From contig NC_053037.3 of assembly GCF_002575655.3 (NCBI RefSeq), positions 50,480,242 to 50,544,241 of the forward strand: 64,000 nucleotides of DNA, in the 5' to 3' direction. A program made the position numbers and the translations under genes. The stretch is from Aegilops tauschii subsp. strangulata (taxonomy: Eukaryota; Streptophyta; Magnoliopsida; Poales; Poaceae). Under the pieces are notes generated by a model. That model had not been told where the DNA came from. It searched no databases and saw nothing but the letters and a program-made list of their open reading frames with translations. How positions within the stretch are numbered: position 1 is the stretch's first letter; the number at the start of each line of letters is the position of its first letter. Below are positions 1-12,275 of the stretch, one piece after another.

Positions 1-574
1 TTCCTTCTCCTCCTCATAGGGTTGGCCTCTATAGGGGCGCACCAGGGTTGGTGTGTTCCCTCACTTGGCCTATAAGGCCCATATCTTTGACGAGGGTGCC
101 CGAAACTCCTTTCCAGTGACCCGATAAGTACCCGGTACCCTCCGGAACACTTTCGTTGTCCGAATACCATCGTCCTATATATCAATCTTTACCTCTTGAT
201 TATTTCGAGACTCCTCGTTATGTCTGTGATCTCATCAGGGACTCCGAACAACATTTGGTCACCAAATCACATAACTCATATAATACTATATCGTCATCAA
301 ACATTAAGCGTGCAGACCCTAAGGGTTCGAGAACAATGTAGACATGACCCAGACACCTCTCCGGTCAATAACCAATAGTGGAACCTGCATGCCCATATTG
401 GCTCCTACATATTCTACGAAGATCTTTATCGGTCGAACCGTTATGACAACATACATAATTCCCTTTGTCCATCGGCATGTTACTTGCCCGAGATTCTACC
501 GTCGGTATCTTCATACCTAGTTCAATCTCGTTACCGGCAAGTATCTTTACTTGTTCCATAATACATCACCTCGT
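1..574 (-). mobile_element. Minus-strand Copia LTR, distal part (cut by window start)
   Basis: Read on the minus strand this stretch matches the middle of the other BARE1/WIS/Angela-like LTRs in the window, with the same order of landmarks (the stretches around 'accggagacgtgtctcggtc', 'gagatcagaga' and 'gttacttgcccgaga' are recognisable but diverged). It is continuous with 9224-9789 once the Copia element at 575-9223 and one copy of CTCGT are removed. The LTR continues beyond base 1, so it cannot be seen whether it belongs to a full element or is solo. It is clearly more diverged than the two LTRs of the element inserted in it, which fits an older insertion. Confidence 0.8.
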
Positions 575-2270
575 TGAAGGAAATATGCCCTAGAGGCAAA
601 AATAAAGTTATTATTTATTTCCTTATATCATGATAAATGTTTATTATTGATGCTAGAATTGTATTAACCGGAAACATGATACATGTGTGAATACATAGAC
701 AAACAGAGTGTCACTAGTATGCCACTACTTGACTAGCTCGTTGATCAAAGATGGTTATGTTTCCTAGCCATAGACATGAGTTTTCATTTGATTAACGGGA
801 TCACATCATTAGGAGAATGATGTGATTGACTTGACCCATTCTGTTAGCTTAGCACTTGATCGTTTAGTATGTTGCTATTGCTTTCTTCATGACTTATACA
901 TGTTCCTATAACTATGAGATTATGCAACTCCCGTTTACCGGAGGAACACTTTGTGTGCTACCAAACGTCACAACATAACTGGGTGATTATAAAGGTGCTC
1001 TACAGGTGTCTCCGAAGGTACTTGTTGAGTTGGAGATTAGGATTTGTCACTCCGATTGTCGGAGAGGTATCTCTGGGCCCACTCGGTAATACACATCACT
1101 ATAAGCCTTGCAAGCATTGTAACTAATGAGTTAGTTGCGGGATGATGTTTTAAGGAACGAGTAAAGAGACTTGCCGGTAACAAGATTGAACTAGGTATTG
1201 AGATACCGACGATCGAATCTCGGGCAAGTAACATACTGATGACAAAGTGAACAACGTATGTTGTTATGCGGTTTGACCAATAAAGATCTTCTTAGAATAT
1301 GTAGGAGCCAATATGAGCATCCAGGTTGCGCTATTGGTTATTGACCGAAGACGTGTCTCGGTCATGTCTACATTGTTCTCGAACCCGTAGGGTCCGCACG
1401 CTTAAAGTTCGGTGACGATCGGTATTATGATTTTTAGTGTTTTGATGCACCGAAGGTAGTTCGGAGTCCCGGATGTGATCACGGACATGGCGAGGAGTCT
1501 CGAAATGGTCGAGACATAAAGATTGATATATTGGATGACTATGTTCGGACACCGGAAGTGTTTCGGGAGGTTTCGGACATTTACCAGAGTACCGGGGGGT
1601 TACCGGACCCCCCCGGGGAGTTAATTGGGCCTCATGGGCCTTAGTGGGAGAAGAGGAGGGGCGGCTAGGGCAGCCGCGCGCCCCCTCCCCCTCTAGTCCG
1701 AATTGGACAAGGAGGGGGCGGCGCCCCCCTTTTCCTTCTCCTCCTCGCTCCCTTCCTTCCCTTCTCCTACTCCAACAAGGAAAGGAGGAGTCCTACTCCC
1801 GGTGGGAGTAGGACACCCCCCTTGGCGCGCCCTCCTTGGCCGGCCGCCTCTCCCACCTTGCTCCTTTATATACGGGGGCAGGGGGCACCTCTAGACATAC
1901 AAATTGATCTGTTGATCTCTTCCAGCCATGTGCGGTGCCCCCCTCCACCATATTCCAGCTCGGTCATAACGTAGCGGTGCTTAGGCGAAGCCCTGCGTCG
2001 GTAGCAACATCATCACCGTTATCACGCCATCGTGCTGACGGAACTCTCCCGTGAAGCTCTGCTGGATCGGAGTTCGCGGGACGTCATCGAGCTGAACGTG
2101 TGCTGAACTCAGAGGTGCCGTACGTTCGGTAACATCAACCACGTTGTGCTAACGCTTCCGCTTTCGGTCTATGAGGGTACGTGGACAACACTCTCCCCTC
2201 TCGTTGATATGCATCACCATGATCTTGCGTGTGCGTAGGAATTTTTTTGAAATTACTACGTTCCCCAACA
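575..2270 (+). repeat. 5' LTR of element A
   Basis: The LTR is 1,696 bp and runs from TGAAGGAAATATGCC to TTCCCCAACA. It is shorter than the 3' LTR mainly because of a deletion of about 35 bp near 2130 (the stretch with 'ggatcggtcggttcgtgaag' in the 3' copy at 9053-9087 is missing) and of about 9 bp near 1031. These are private to this copy, so they arose after insertion. Confidence 0.93.
1867..1872 (+). promoter_or_regulatory. TATA box of element A 5' LTR
   Basis: TATATA in the context 'gctcctttatatacggggg' lies about 400 bp before the LTR end. The same motif and context occur at 8787-8792 in the 3' LTR and at 17236-17241 in the solo LTR, as expected for the LTR promoter of this family. Promoter function is inferred from position and conservation between copies. 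Confidence 0.6.
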
Positions 2271-2271
2271 G

Positions 2272-2283
2272 TGGCATCCGAGC
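2272..2283 (+). other. Primer binding site of element A (initiator Met tRNA type)
   Basis: TGGCATCCGAGC starts one base after the 5' LTR. It differs at two positions from TGGTATCAGAGC, the complement of the initiator methionine tRNA 3' end used by most plant Copia elements. It would prime minus-strand DNA synthesis. Confidence 0.8.
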
Positions 2284-3504
2284 CAGGTTTTATGCATAGA
2301 AGTTATATGCACGAGTAGAACACAAGTGAGTTGTGGGCGATACAAGTCATACTAGTTACCAGCATGTCATACTTTGGTTCGGTGGTATTGTTGGATGAAG
2401 CAGCCCGGACCGACATTACGCGTATGCTTACGGGAGATTGATTCTACCGACGTGCTTTGCACACAGGTGGCTGGCGGGTGTCAGTTTCTCCAACTTTAGT
2501 TGAACTGAGTGTGGCTACGCTCGGTCCTTGAGAAGGTTAAAACAACACTAACTTGACGAACTATCGTTGTGGTTTTGATGCGTAGGTAAGAATGGTTCTT
2601 GCTCAGCCCGTAGCAGCCACGTAAAACTTGCAACAACAAAGTAGAGGACGTCTAACTTGTTTATGCAGGGCATGTTGTGATGTGATATGGTCAAGACATG
2701 ATGCTATATTTTATTGTATGAGATGATCATGTTTTGTAACCGAGTTATCGGCAACTGGCAGGAGCCATATGGTTGTCGCTTTATTGTATGCAATGCCATC
2801 GCCCTGTAATGCTTTACTTTATCACTAAGCGGTAGTGATAGTCGTAGAAGCAATAGTTGGCGAGACGACAACGATGCTACGATGGAGATCAAGGTGTCGC
2901 GCTGGTGACGATGGTGATCATGACGGTGCTTCGGAGATGGAGATCACAAGCACAAGATGATGATGGCCATATCATATCACTTATATTGATTGCATGTGAT
3001 GTTTATCTTTTATGCATCTTATTTTGCTTAGATCGACGGTAGCATTATAAGATTATCTGTCACTTAATTTCAAGGTATAAGTGTTCTCCCTGAGTATGCA
3101 CCGTTGCGAAAGTTCTTCGTGCTGAGACACCACGTGATGATCGGGTGTGATAAGCTCTACGTTCAAATACAACGGGTGCAAGACAGTTTTGCACACGCGG
3201 AATACTCAGGTTAAACTTGACGAGCCTAGCATATGCAGATATGGCCTCGGAACACTGAGACCAAAAGGTCGAGCGTGAATCATATAGTAGATATGATCTA
3301 CATAGTGATGTTCACCATTGAAAACTACTCCATCTCACGTGATGATCGGACATGGTTTAGTTGATATGGATCACGTGATCACTTAGATGATTAGAGGGAT
3401 GTCTATCTAAGTGGGAGTTCTTTAATAATTTGATTAACTGAACTTTAATTTATCATGAACTTAGTACCTGATAGTATTTTGCGTGTCTATGTTGTTGTAG
3501 ATAG
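2284..3504 (+). other. Untranslated leader of element A
   Basis: About 1.2 kb lies between the primer binding site and the gag start, with no convincing reading frame. A long leader with packaging and dimerisation signals is usual for BARE1-type elements. No individual signal was identified here. Confidence 0.6.
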
Positions 3505-6500
3505 ATGGCCCGTGCTGTTGTTTCGTTGAATTTTAATGCGTTCCTTGAGAAAGCAAACTTGAAAGATGATGGTAGCAATTACACGGACTGGGTCCATAAC
3601 TTGAGGATTATCCTCATTGCTGCACAGAAGAATTACGTCCTGGAAGCACCGCTAGGTGCCAAACCTGCTGCAGGAGCAACACATGAACGTCTGGCAGAGC
3701 AAAGCGGATGACTACTCGATAGTTTAGTGTGCCATGCTTTACGGCTTAGAACCGGGACTTCAACGACGTTTTGAACGTCATGGAGCATATGAGATGTTCC
3801 AGGAGTTGAAGTTAATATTTCAAGCAAATGCCCGGATTGAGAGATATGAAGTCTCCAATAAGTTCTACAGCTGCAAGATGGAGGAGAATAGTTCTGTCAG
3901 TGAGCATATACTCAGAATGTCTGGGTATAACAATCACTTAATTCAACTGGGAGTTAATCTTCCGGATGATAGTGTTATTGACAGAATTCTTCAATCACTG
4001 CCACCAAGCTACAAGAGCTTCGTGATGAACTATAACATGCAAGGGATGGATAAGACGATTCCCGAGCTCTTCGCGATGCTAAAGGCTGCGGAGGTAGAAA
4101 TCAAGAAGGAGCATCGAGTGTTGATGGTCAACAAGACCACCAGTTTCAAGAAAAAGGGCAAAGGGAAGAAGAAGGGGAACTTCAAGAAGAACGGCAAACA
4201 AGTTGTTCAGGAGAAGAAACCCAAATCTGGACCTAAGCCTGAGACTGAGTGCTTTTACTGCAAGCAAACTGGTCACTGGAAGCGGAACTGCCCCAAGTAT
4301 TTGGCGGATAAGAAGGATGGCAAGGTGAACAAAGGTATATGTGATATACATGTTATTGATGCATACCTTACTAATGCTCGCAGTAGCACCTGGGTATTTG
4401 ATACTGGTTCTGTTGCTAATATTTGCAACTCGAAACAGGGGCTACGGATTAAGCGAAGATTGGCAAAGGATGAGGTGACGATGCGTGTGGGAAATGGTTC
4501 CAAAGTCGATGTGATCGCGGTCGGCACGCTACCTCTACATCTACCTTCGGGATTAGTTTTAGACCTAAATAATTGTTATTTGGTGCCAGTGTTGAGCATG
4601 AACATTATGTCTGGATCTTGTTTGATGCGATACGGTTATTCATTTAAATCAGAGAATAATGGTGTTATATTTATATGAGTAATATCTTTTATGGTCATGC
4701 ACCCTTGAGGAGTGGTCTATTTATATTAAATCTCGATAGTAGTGATACACATATTCATAATATTGAAGCCAAAAGATGCAGAGTTGATAATGATAGTGCA
4801 ACTTATTTGTGGCACTGCCGTTTAGGTCATATTGGTGTAAAGCGCATGAAGAAACTCCATTCCGATGGACTTTTGGAATCACTTGATTATGAATCACTTG
4901 GTACTTGTGAACCATGCCTCATGTGACAGATGACTAAAACGCCATTCTCCGGAACTATGGCGCGAGCAACAGATTTGTTGGAAATCATACATACTAATGT
5001 ATGTGGTCCAATGAATGTTGAGGCTCGCGGCGGGTATCATTATTTCTCACCTGCACAGATGATTTGAGTAGATATGGGTATATCTACTTAATGAAACATA
5101 AGTATGAAACATTTGAAAAGTTCAAAGAATTTCAGAGTGAAGTAGAAAATCATCGTAACAAGAAAAGAAAGTTTCTACGATCTGATCGTGGAGGAGAATA
5201 TTTGAGTTACGAGTTTGGTATTCATTTGAAACAATGCGGAATAGTTTCGCAACTCACACCACCCGGAACACCACAGAATAATGGTGTGTCCGAACGTCGT
5301 AATCGTACTTTACTCGATATGGTGCAATCTATGATGTCTCTTACTTATTTACCGCTATCATTTTGGGGTTATGCTTTAGAGACGGCTGCATTCACGTTAA
5401 ATAGGGCACCATCTAAATCCGTTGAGACGACGCCTTATGAACAATGGCTTGGCAAGAAACCAAAGTTGTCATTTCTTAAAGTTTGGGGCTGCGATGCTTA
5501 TGTGCAAAAGCTTCAACCTGATAAGCTCGAACCCAAATCGGAGAAATGTGTCTTCATAGGATACCCAAAGGAGACTGTTGGGTACACCTTCTATCACAGA
5601 TCCGAAGGCAAGACTTTTGTTGCTAAATTTGGATCCTTTCTAGAGAAGGAGTTTCTCTCGAAAGAAGTGAGTGGGAGGAAAGTAGAACTTGATGAGGTAA
5701 CTGTACCTGCTCCCTTATTGGAAAGTAGTTCATCGCAGAAACCGGTTCCTGTGACACCTACACCAATTAGTGAGGAAGTTAATGATGATGATCATGAAAC
5801 TTCAGATCAAGTTACTACCGAACCTCGTAGGTCAACCAGAGTAAGATCCGCACCAGAGTGGTATGATAATCCTGTTCTGGAGGTCATGTTACTAGACCAT
5901 GACGAACCTACGAACTATGAGGAAGCGATGATGAGCCCAGATTCCACAAAATGGCTTGAGGCCATGAAATCTGAGATGGGATCCCTGTATGAGAACAAAG
6001 TATGGACTTTGGTTGACTTGCCGGATGATCGGCAAGCCATCGAAAATAAATGGATCTTCAAGAAGAAGACAGACGCTGATGGTAATGTTACTGTCTACAA
6101 AGCTCGACTTGTTGCGAAAGGTTTTTGACAAGTTCAAGGAGTTGACTACGATGAGACCTTCTCATCCGTAGCGATGCTTAAGTCCGTCCGAATCATGTTA
6201 GCAATTGCCGCATTTTATGAGTATAAAATTTGGCAAATGGATGTAAAGACTGCATTCCTGAATGGATTTCTGGAAGAAGAGTTGTATATGATACAACCTG
6301 AAGGTTTTATCGATCCAAAGGGTGCTAACAAAGTGTGCAAGCTCCAGCGATCCATTTATGGACTAGTGCAAGCCTCTCGGAGTTGGAATAAACGTTTTGA
6401 TAGTGTGATCAAAGCATATGGTTTTATACAGACTTTTGGAGAAGCCTGTATTTACAAGAAAGTGAATGGGAGCTCTGTAGCATTTCTAATATTATATGTG

Positions 6501-7475
6501 GATGACATATTGTTGATTGGAAATGATGTAGAATTTCTGGATAGCATAAAAGGATACTTGAATAAGAGTTTTTCAATGAAAGACCTCGGTGAAGTTGCTT
6601 ACATATTGGGCATCAAGATCTATAGAGATAGATCAAGACGCTTAATTGGACTTTCACAAAGCACATACCTTGACAAATTTTTGAAGAAGTTCAAAATGTA
6701 TCAGGCAAAGAAAGGGTTCTTGCCTGTGTTACAAGGTGTGAAGTTGAGTACTCAATGCCCAACCACTGCAGAAGATAGAGAGAAAATGAAAGATGTTCCC
6801 TATGCTTCAGCCATAGGCTCTATCATGCATGCAATGCTGTGTACCAGACCTGATGTGTGCCTTGCTATTAGTTTAGCAGGGAGGTACCAAAGTAATCCAG
6901 GAGTGGATCACTGGACATCGGTCAAGAACATCCTGAAATACCTGAAAAGGACTAAGGATATGTTTCTCGTTTATGGAGGTGACAAAGAGCTCATCGTTAA
7001 TGGTTACGTTGATGCAAGCTTTGACACTGATCCGGACGATTCTAAATCGCAAACCGGATACGTATTTATATTGAACGGTGGAGCTGTGAGTTGGAGAAGT
7101 TCTAAACAAAGCGTCGTGGCGGGATCTACGTGTGAAGCAGGGTACATTGCTGCTTCGGAAGCAGCGAATGAAGGAGTCTGGATGAAGGAGTTCATATCCG
7201 ATCTAGGTGTCATAACTAGTGCATCGGGTCCAATGAAAATCTTTTGTGACAATACTGGTGCAATTGCCTTGGCAAAGGAATCCAGATTTCACAAGAGAAC
7301 CAAGCACATCAAGAGATGCTTCAACTCCATTCGGGATCAAGTCCAGGTGGGAGACATAGAGATTTGCAAGATACATACGGATCTGAATGTTGCAGACCTG
7401 TTGACTAAGCCTCATCCACGAGCTAAACATGATCAGCACCAAGGCTCCATGGGTGTTAGAATCATTACTGTGTAA
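3505..7475 (+). pseudogene. Degenerate Copia gag-pol polyprotein of element A
   Basis: The frame starts at ATG 3505 in a typical gag opening (MARAVVSLNFNAF). A frameshift near 3700-3735 interrupts gag. The zinc knuckle C-x2-C-x4-H-x4-C is at 4250-4291 and the protease motif DTGS starts at 4400. TGA stops at 4676-4678 and 4924-4926 and a small deletion near 5050 damage the linker and integrase; the later integrase catalytic region (SDRGGEY, then the NNGVSERRNR segment) follows at about 5180-5320. A TGA at 6126-6128 interrupts the start of reverse transcriptase, whose active site YVDD is intact at 6495-6506. RNase H runs to the natural stop at 7475. The polyprotein would make the particle and enzymes for copying and inserting the element. 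With at least five lesions it cannot do so unaided. The stop in the KGF-QVQG motif is consistent with a CGA to TGA change. Confidence 0.93.
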
Positions 7476-7496
7476 TCTAGATTATTGACTCTAGTG

Positions 7497-7508
7497 CAAG
7501 TGGGAGAC
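7497..7508 (+). other. Polypurine tract of element A
   Basis: CAAGTGGGAGAC lies directly before the 3' LTR TGAAGG and matches the purine-rich plus-strand primer position of BARE1-type elements. Confidence 0.7.
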
Positions 7509-9223
7509 TGAAGGAAATATGCCCTAGAGGCAATAATAAATTTATTATCTATTTCCTTATATCATGATAAATTTTTATTATTCATGCTAGAATTGTATTA
7601 ACCGGAAACATGATATGTGTGTGAATACATAGACAAACAGAGTGTCACTAGTATGCCTCTACTTGACTAGCTCGTTGATCAAAGATGGTTATGTTTCCTA
7701 GTCACAGACATGAGTTGTCATTTGATTAACGGGATCACATCATTAGGAGAATGATGTGATTGACTTGACCCATTCCATTAGCTTAGCACTTGATCGTTTA
7801 GTATGTTGCTATTGCTTTCTTCATGACTTATACATGTTCCTATGACTATGAGATTATGCAACTCCCGTTTACCGGAGGAACACTTTGTGTGCTACCAAAC
7901 GTCACAACGTAACTGGGTGATTATAAAGGTGCTCTACAGGTGTCTCTGAAGGTACTTGTTGAGTTGGTGTATTTCGAGATTAGGATTTGTCACTCCGATT
8001 GCCGGAGAGGTATCTCTGGGCCCACTCGGTAATACACATCACTATAAGCCTTGCAAGCATTGTAACTAATGAGTTAGTTGCGGGATGATGTATTACGAAA
8101 CGAGTAAAGAGACTTGCCGGTAACGAGATTGAACTAGGTATTGAGATACCGACGATCGAATCTCGGGCAAATAACATACCGATGACAAAGGGAACAACGT
8201 ATGTTGTTGGTTTGACCGATAAAGATCTTCATAGAATATGTAGGAGCCAATATGAGCATCCAGGTTCCGCTATTGGTTATTGACCGGAGACGTGTCTCGC
8301 TCATGTTTACATTGTTCTCGAACCCGTAGGGTCCGCACGCTTGAAGTTCGGTGACGATCGGTATTATGAGTTTTAGTGTTTTGAAGTACCGAAGGTAGTT
8401 GGGAGTCCCGGATGTGATCACGGACATCACGAGGAGTCTCGAAATGGTCGAGACATAAAGATTGATATATTGGATGACTATGTTCGGACACCGGAAGTGT
8501 TTCGGGAGGTTTCGGACATTTACCGGAGTACCGGGGGGTTACCGGAATCCCCCGAGGAGTTAATTGGGCCTCATGGGCCTTAGTGGGAGAAGAGGAGGGG
8601 CGGCTAGGGCAGCCGTGCGCCCCCTCCCCCTCTAGTCGGAATTGGACAAGGAGGGGGGCTCCGCCCTCCTTTTCCCTTCTGCTCCTTGCTCCCTTCCTTC
8701 CCTTCTCCTACTTCAACAAGGAAAAGAGGGGTCCTACTCCCCTTGGCGCGCCCTCCTTGGCCGGCCGCCTCTCCCCCTTGCTCCTTTATATACGGGGGCA
8801 GGGGGCACCTCTAGACACACAAGTTGATCTGTTGATCTCTCCCAGCCATGTGCAGTGCCCCCCTCCACCATATTCCACCTCGGTCATATCGTAGCGCTGC
8901 TTAGGCGAAGCCCTGCGTCGGTAGCAACATCATCACCGTCATCACGCCGTCGTGCTGACGGAACAGTCCCGTGAAGCTCTGCTGGATCGGAGTTCGCGGG
9001 ACATCATCGAGCTGACCGTGTGCTGAACTCGGAGGTGCCGTACGTTCGGTACTTGGATCGGTCGGTTCGTGAAGACGTATGACTACATCAACCGTGTTGT
9101 GCTAACGCTTCCGCTTTCGGTCTACGAGGGTACGTGGACAACACTCTCCCCTCTCGTTGCTATGCATCACCTTGATCTTGCGTGTGTGTAGGAATTTTTT
9201 TGAAATTACTACGTTCGCCAACA
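7509..9223 (+). repeat. 3' LTR of element A
   Basis: The LTR is 1,715 bp, begins TGAAGG and ends CGCCAACA, and is followed directly by the CTCGT duplication. It is homologous to 575-2270 and to the solo LTR at 15965-17671. It retains segments missing from the 5' copy. Confidence 0.94.
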
Positions 9224-9789
9224 CTCGTGACCAACTCCTTAGTCGTTTGCTTGCAAGCTTATGATGTGTATTACCGAGAGGGCCCAGAGATACCTCTCCG
9301 ATACTCGGAGTGACAAATCCTAATCTCGATCTATGCCAGCTCAACAAACACCTTTGAAGATACCTGTAGAGCATCTTTATAATCACCAAGTTACATTGTG
9401 ACGTTTGATAGCACACAAGGCATTCCTCCGGTATTCGGGAATTGCATAATCTCATAGTCAAAGGAATATGTATTTGACATGAAAGAAAGCAATAACAATA
9501 AAACTAAACGATCATAATGCTAAGCTACTGGATGGGTCTTGTCCATCACATCATTCTTGATCCTGTTATCAAATGACAACTCATGTCCATGGTTAGGAAA
9601 CCTTAACCATCTTTGATCAACGAGCTAGTCTAGTAGAGGCTCACTAGGGACACGTTGTTTGTTTATGTATTTACACATGTATTTAGGTTTCCGATAAATA
9701 CAATTATAGCATGAATAACAAACCTTTATTATGAATAAGGAAATATAAAATAAAAACTTTATTATTGCCTCTAGGGCATATTTCCCTCA
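9224..9789 (-). mobile_element. Minus-strand Copia LTR, proximal part
   Basis: On the minus strand this begins at 9789 with TGAGGGAAATATGCCCTAGA, the LTR start of the BARE1/WIS/Angela group. It runs to 9224, where element A interrupted it; the rest is at 1-574. The sequence is more diverged from element A than A's two LTRs are from each other. What follows on the right (from 9790) is the DNA into which this older element inserted. Confidence 0.85.
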
Positions 9790-10497
9790 GTCCATAGCAG
9801 TAGCTAGATGACTCTCTCTCTCTCTCTGATTTTCAATACAATGTTCTCTTAGGAAATCGATATGATGTAATCCTTTTATGTAGTGTGTTTGTTGGGATCC
9901 GATGAATTGTGGGTATATGATCAGATTATTGATTGAAAATAATTAAGTTATTTCTGAACTTTATTATGTGTGATTGCTATAGCAATGTGATGCTTTCCGA
10001 TCTTCGAGTTATGTTTGACCAAGTTGATGATTAGATCTTCAGTGGAAGTTGTGCATAGTAGTAGGTTCAATCTTGCGGTGTCCCCATCTCGTGGTAGAAG
10101 GGGTAGAGAGAAACATATTTGTATCATTGCTACTAAGGATAAAATGATGGGATTTGATCATATAAGTCGATCATATTTTGTCTACATTATGTCATCGTAC
10201 TTAAAGCATTACTCTGTTTGTCATGAACTTAGTACGTAGAGAGGCAAGCATAGAAGTGATCTCGAAGTGGAGCAATAGTAGTAGATGCAGATGGATGCCG
10301 GTCTACTTGTCACGCACGTAATGCCTATGTACTGATCATGCCATGAATAACACCATAACTATGCGCTATTCTATCAATTTCCCAACAGTAATTTGTCTAC
10401 CTGTTTATAATTTGCTATGTTCTTGAGAGAGATGATGTTAGGGCATATTTCTCCCTTAATGGTTTTGGTTATTGATGACAATGCTTTTGCGGACTAA
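9790..10497. other. Unassigned repeat-like DNA between Copia LTR and CACTA end
   Basis: No coding region is supported. A short CT run lies near 9811-9827. The wording of the sequence ('gatttt caatacaatgttctc', 'gtctacttgtcacgcacgt' and a final stretch 'ggttattgatgacaatgc' at 10466-10484) looks like common non-coding parts of grass retrotransposons, but the family was not established. It forms the left flank of the CACTA end at 10498. Confidence 0.4.
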
Positions 10498-11715
10498 CAC
10501 TATAAGAAATATGTCAACTTGTGACCTTTTGTCAGTGACCCTAGAAGAACTGGTCATAAATCTACGGCCATTTGAGACCAATTGGTCAAAACATGTTCGG
10601 GGGGCAACAAACCCTAAACCATAACGACCATTTTGGTCAAAAAGGTCGTGATTTCCTTACACGAAATGGGCGTAAAGCAAACAACACTGGCCCCCTGCCT
10701 TATTTCTAGCTGATAACGACCAATATAGATGGTCATAGCCTTGTAAATTGTGGTGCATTGCTATGACTAGGCGCCACCTCATCAGTTTTTGCTGTGTGTC
10801 GTGCCTATGTGTCAATTTTTGCCCTAGGTTGTGAAGCAGCCTATATTTCTGTCATTACCAAAATTCCCCAAAAAATTGGGCATTCTTTACTATCCAAATC
10901 ATTGCCTCATGACAATATTCAGCTCCATTTGCCTAGTAAATCTTCCTCGGCAAATTTCCAAACTTTCTGTTCAGCTAGAACCGTTGTGAAGGAAGTACTA
11001 GCTAGGCATATCCTAATGAGCTGAATTTTTGCCACATCTTCTACATTCCCAAATCATAGCTCTCCACAAAATTTGAGCCCCATCTAACAATCCATGTGAG
11101 CTCACCATTCAATCTTTGTTTCTGGTAATATTTTTAGTTTGTGAAGCAACTATATTTTATTTTAATTATAATTGCTGAAAAATTACCACGACATGACTCC
11201 ATAGAACCTCCCTCCACCAAATTTTAGCTCATTTATTCTATTCAATTTCCCTCAACATTCTCCCAATTTTCTGTTCAGTGGGGAGCACTGTGAAGGAAGT
11301 ACCATTTTCATTTATCCAAATGGTATGAAATATTTAAAGTGCCTTCATATGCCCAAATTATCATCCTCCTCCAAATTTCATATCAATCCATTCATTCATT
11401 TGAGTCGAGCTTCAACATTCATATTTTTGTCCAGTGTGGTACTTTGCAAAGCAAGTGACACCTAGGCTCCTCCATTTGAGCTGCAAATTTTCCAAGATAG
11501 TCTCTAGATGATCATCCTCAGCCAAAACTCAGGTCATTGGCCATGTGCATTTTCCCCACAACTAATCAAACACTTGGCTGCTAATTCATGTTTGAGCTCA
11601 GTTCAGTCTCCTCGTGAGATTCTTCTATTGCCTTCTTCTTCCTGACACCTACCGGGGGAGTACCCAACCCACTAGACATGCCTAGGCCACCCAGAACGCG
11701 TGGCAACGCCACAGT
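10498..11715 (+). mobile_element. CACTA-type transposon end, truncated or interrupted by the next CACTA
   Basis: CACTATAAGAAATATGTC at 10498 fits the CACTACAAGAAA type terminal inverted repeat of plant CACTA elements. It is followed by short subterminal motifs in both orientations (TGGTCATA, GGTCATAG, ACGACCA, TTGGTCAAAA) between about 10530 and 10735. A diverged tandem array (10831-11460) follows. No matching right terminus is present before the second CACTA end at 11716, so the remainder is either lost or lies beyond the window on the far side of the second CACTA. The flanking trinucleotide at 10495-10497 is TAA. Confidence 0.6.
10831..11460 (+). repeat. Diverged tandem array, period about 155 bp
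   Basis: An anchor of the form GTGAAGCAGC / GTGAAGGAAGT recurs at 10831, 10986, 11141, 11290 and (as GCAAAGCAAGT) 11445, giving spacings of 155, 155, 149 and 155 bp. Around each anchor come related phrases such as 'ttctgttcag' before it and 'caaattt-agctc' further on. The units are strongly diverged, so the array is old. Tandem arrays inside CACTA ends are known in general; the role here is unknown. Confidence 0.6.
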
Positions 11716-12031
11716 CACTACTAGAAAAAGGGTTGTTAGTGGCGCACCTGTTTTTGCTATTAATGGCGCACTACAGGTGCGCCACTATTAACACGCCACT
11801 AGTAACAAATAGTAATGGCGCACCTCTGGTGCGCCACTAGTATCCCAGATAATAGTGGCGCACCACACTGTGCGCCATTACTATGTCCACCAGTGCGCCA
11901 TTAGTATGCCTCCCAGGGGCCATATTTACCTTGTGCTCTGTGTTACTAATGGCGCACTTCTAGATAATGCGCCACTAGTGTGTTTATTGCAGTGCGCCAC
12001 TAAAGTGCAGTACGGTGCGCCACTAGTATGA
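11716..12031. repeat. CACTA terminal inverted repeat and subterminal GGCGCAC repeats
   Basis: After CACTACTAGAAAAAGGG the motif GGCGCAC or its complement GTGCGCC recurs more than ten times up to about 12025, usually as AGTGGCGCACC or GTGCGCCACTAGTA. Several pairs face each other, for example around 11763-11787. In CACTA elements such subterminal repeats are the binding sites for the element's DNA-binding protein and are needed for excision. The trinucleotide before the end is AGT (11713-11715); the partner duplication lies outside the window. Confidence 0.85.
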
Positions 12032-12275
12032 ATATTAGGAATTATTTTTTTTCCTTTCTGATATTTGCACAGGTTACAAAATATATTACTGCACAGAATA
12101 TAGACAACACAACATATAAACAACAGATTTATCGAATACAATAGAAGATTAGTCTCCGAATACAATTCATCATATTGGTCTCTGAATTCAAAATACCGAA
12201 CAAAGTTAGAACATTACAAGTCTCGAGACCGCGAGTAGCGAGTTTGTCTTCACATTACAAGTCCATATCGATCAT

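Larger units (their letters stand above)
575..9223 (+). mobile_element. Complete Ty1/Copia LTR retrotransposon (BARE1/WIS/Angela-like), element A
   Basis: Two direct LTRs (575-2270 and 7509-9223) begin TGAAGG and end CCAACA. They enclose a primer binding site, a gag-pol region in Copia order (gag, protease, integrase, RT, RNase H) and a purine tract before the 3' LTR. The 5-bp duplication CTCGT at 570-574 and 9224-9228 is perfect, so both ends are intact. Length is 8,649 bp, normal for the BARE1 group. The coding region is broken by several stops and frameshifts, so the copy cannot encode its own proteins. It sits inside a related LTR of opposite orientation. Confidence 0.95.

Noticed and set aside
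10831..11460. Regular repeats that might suggest a CRISPR array
   Set aside because: Units are 155 bp, diverged throughout and adjoin each other; the DNA is plant nuclear.
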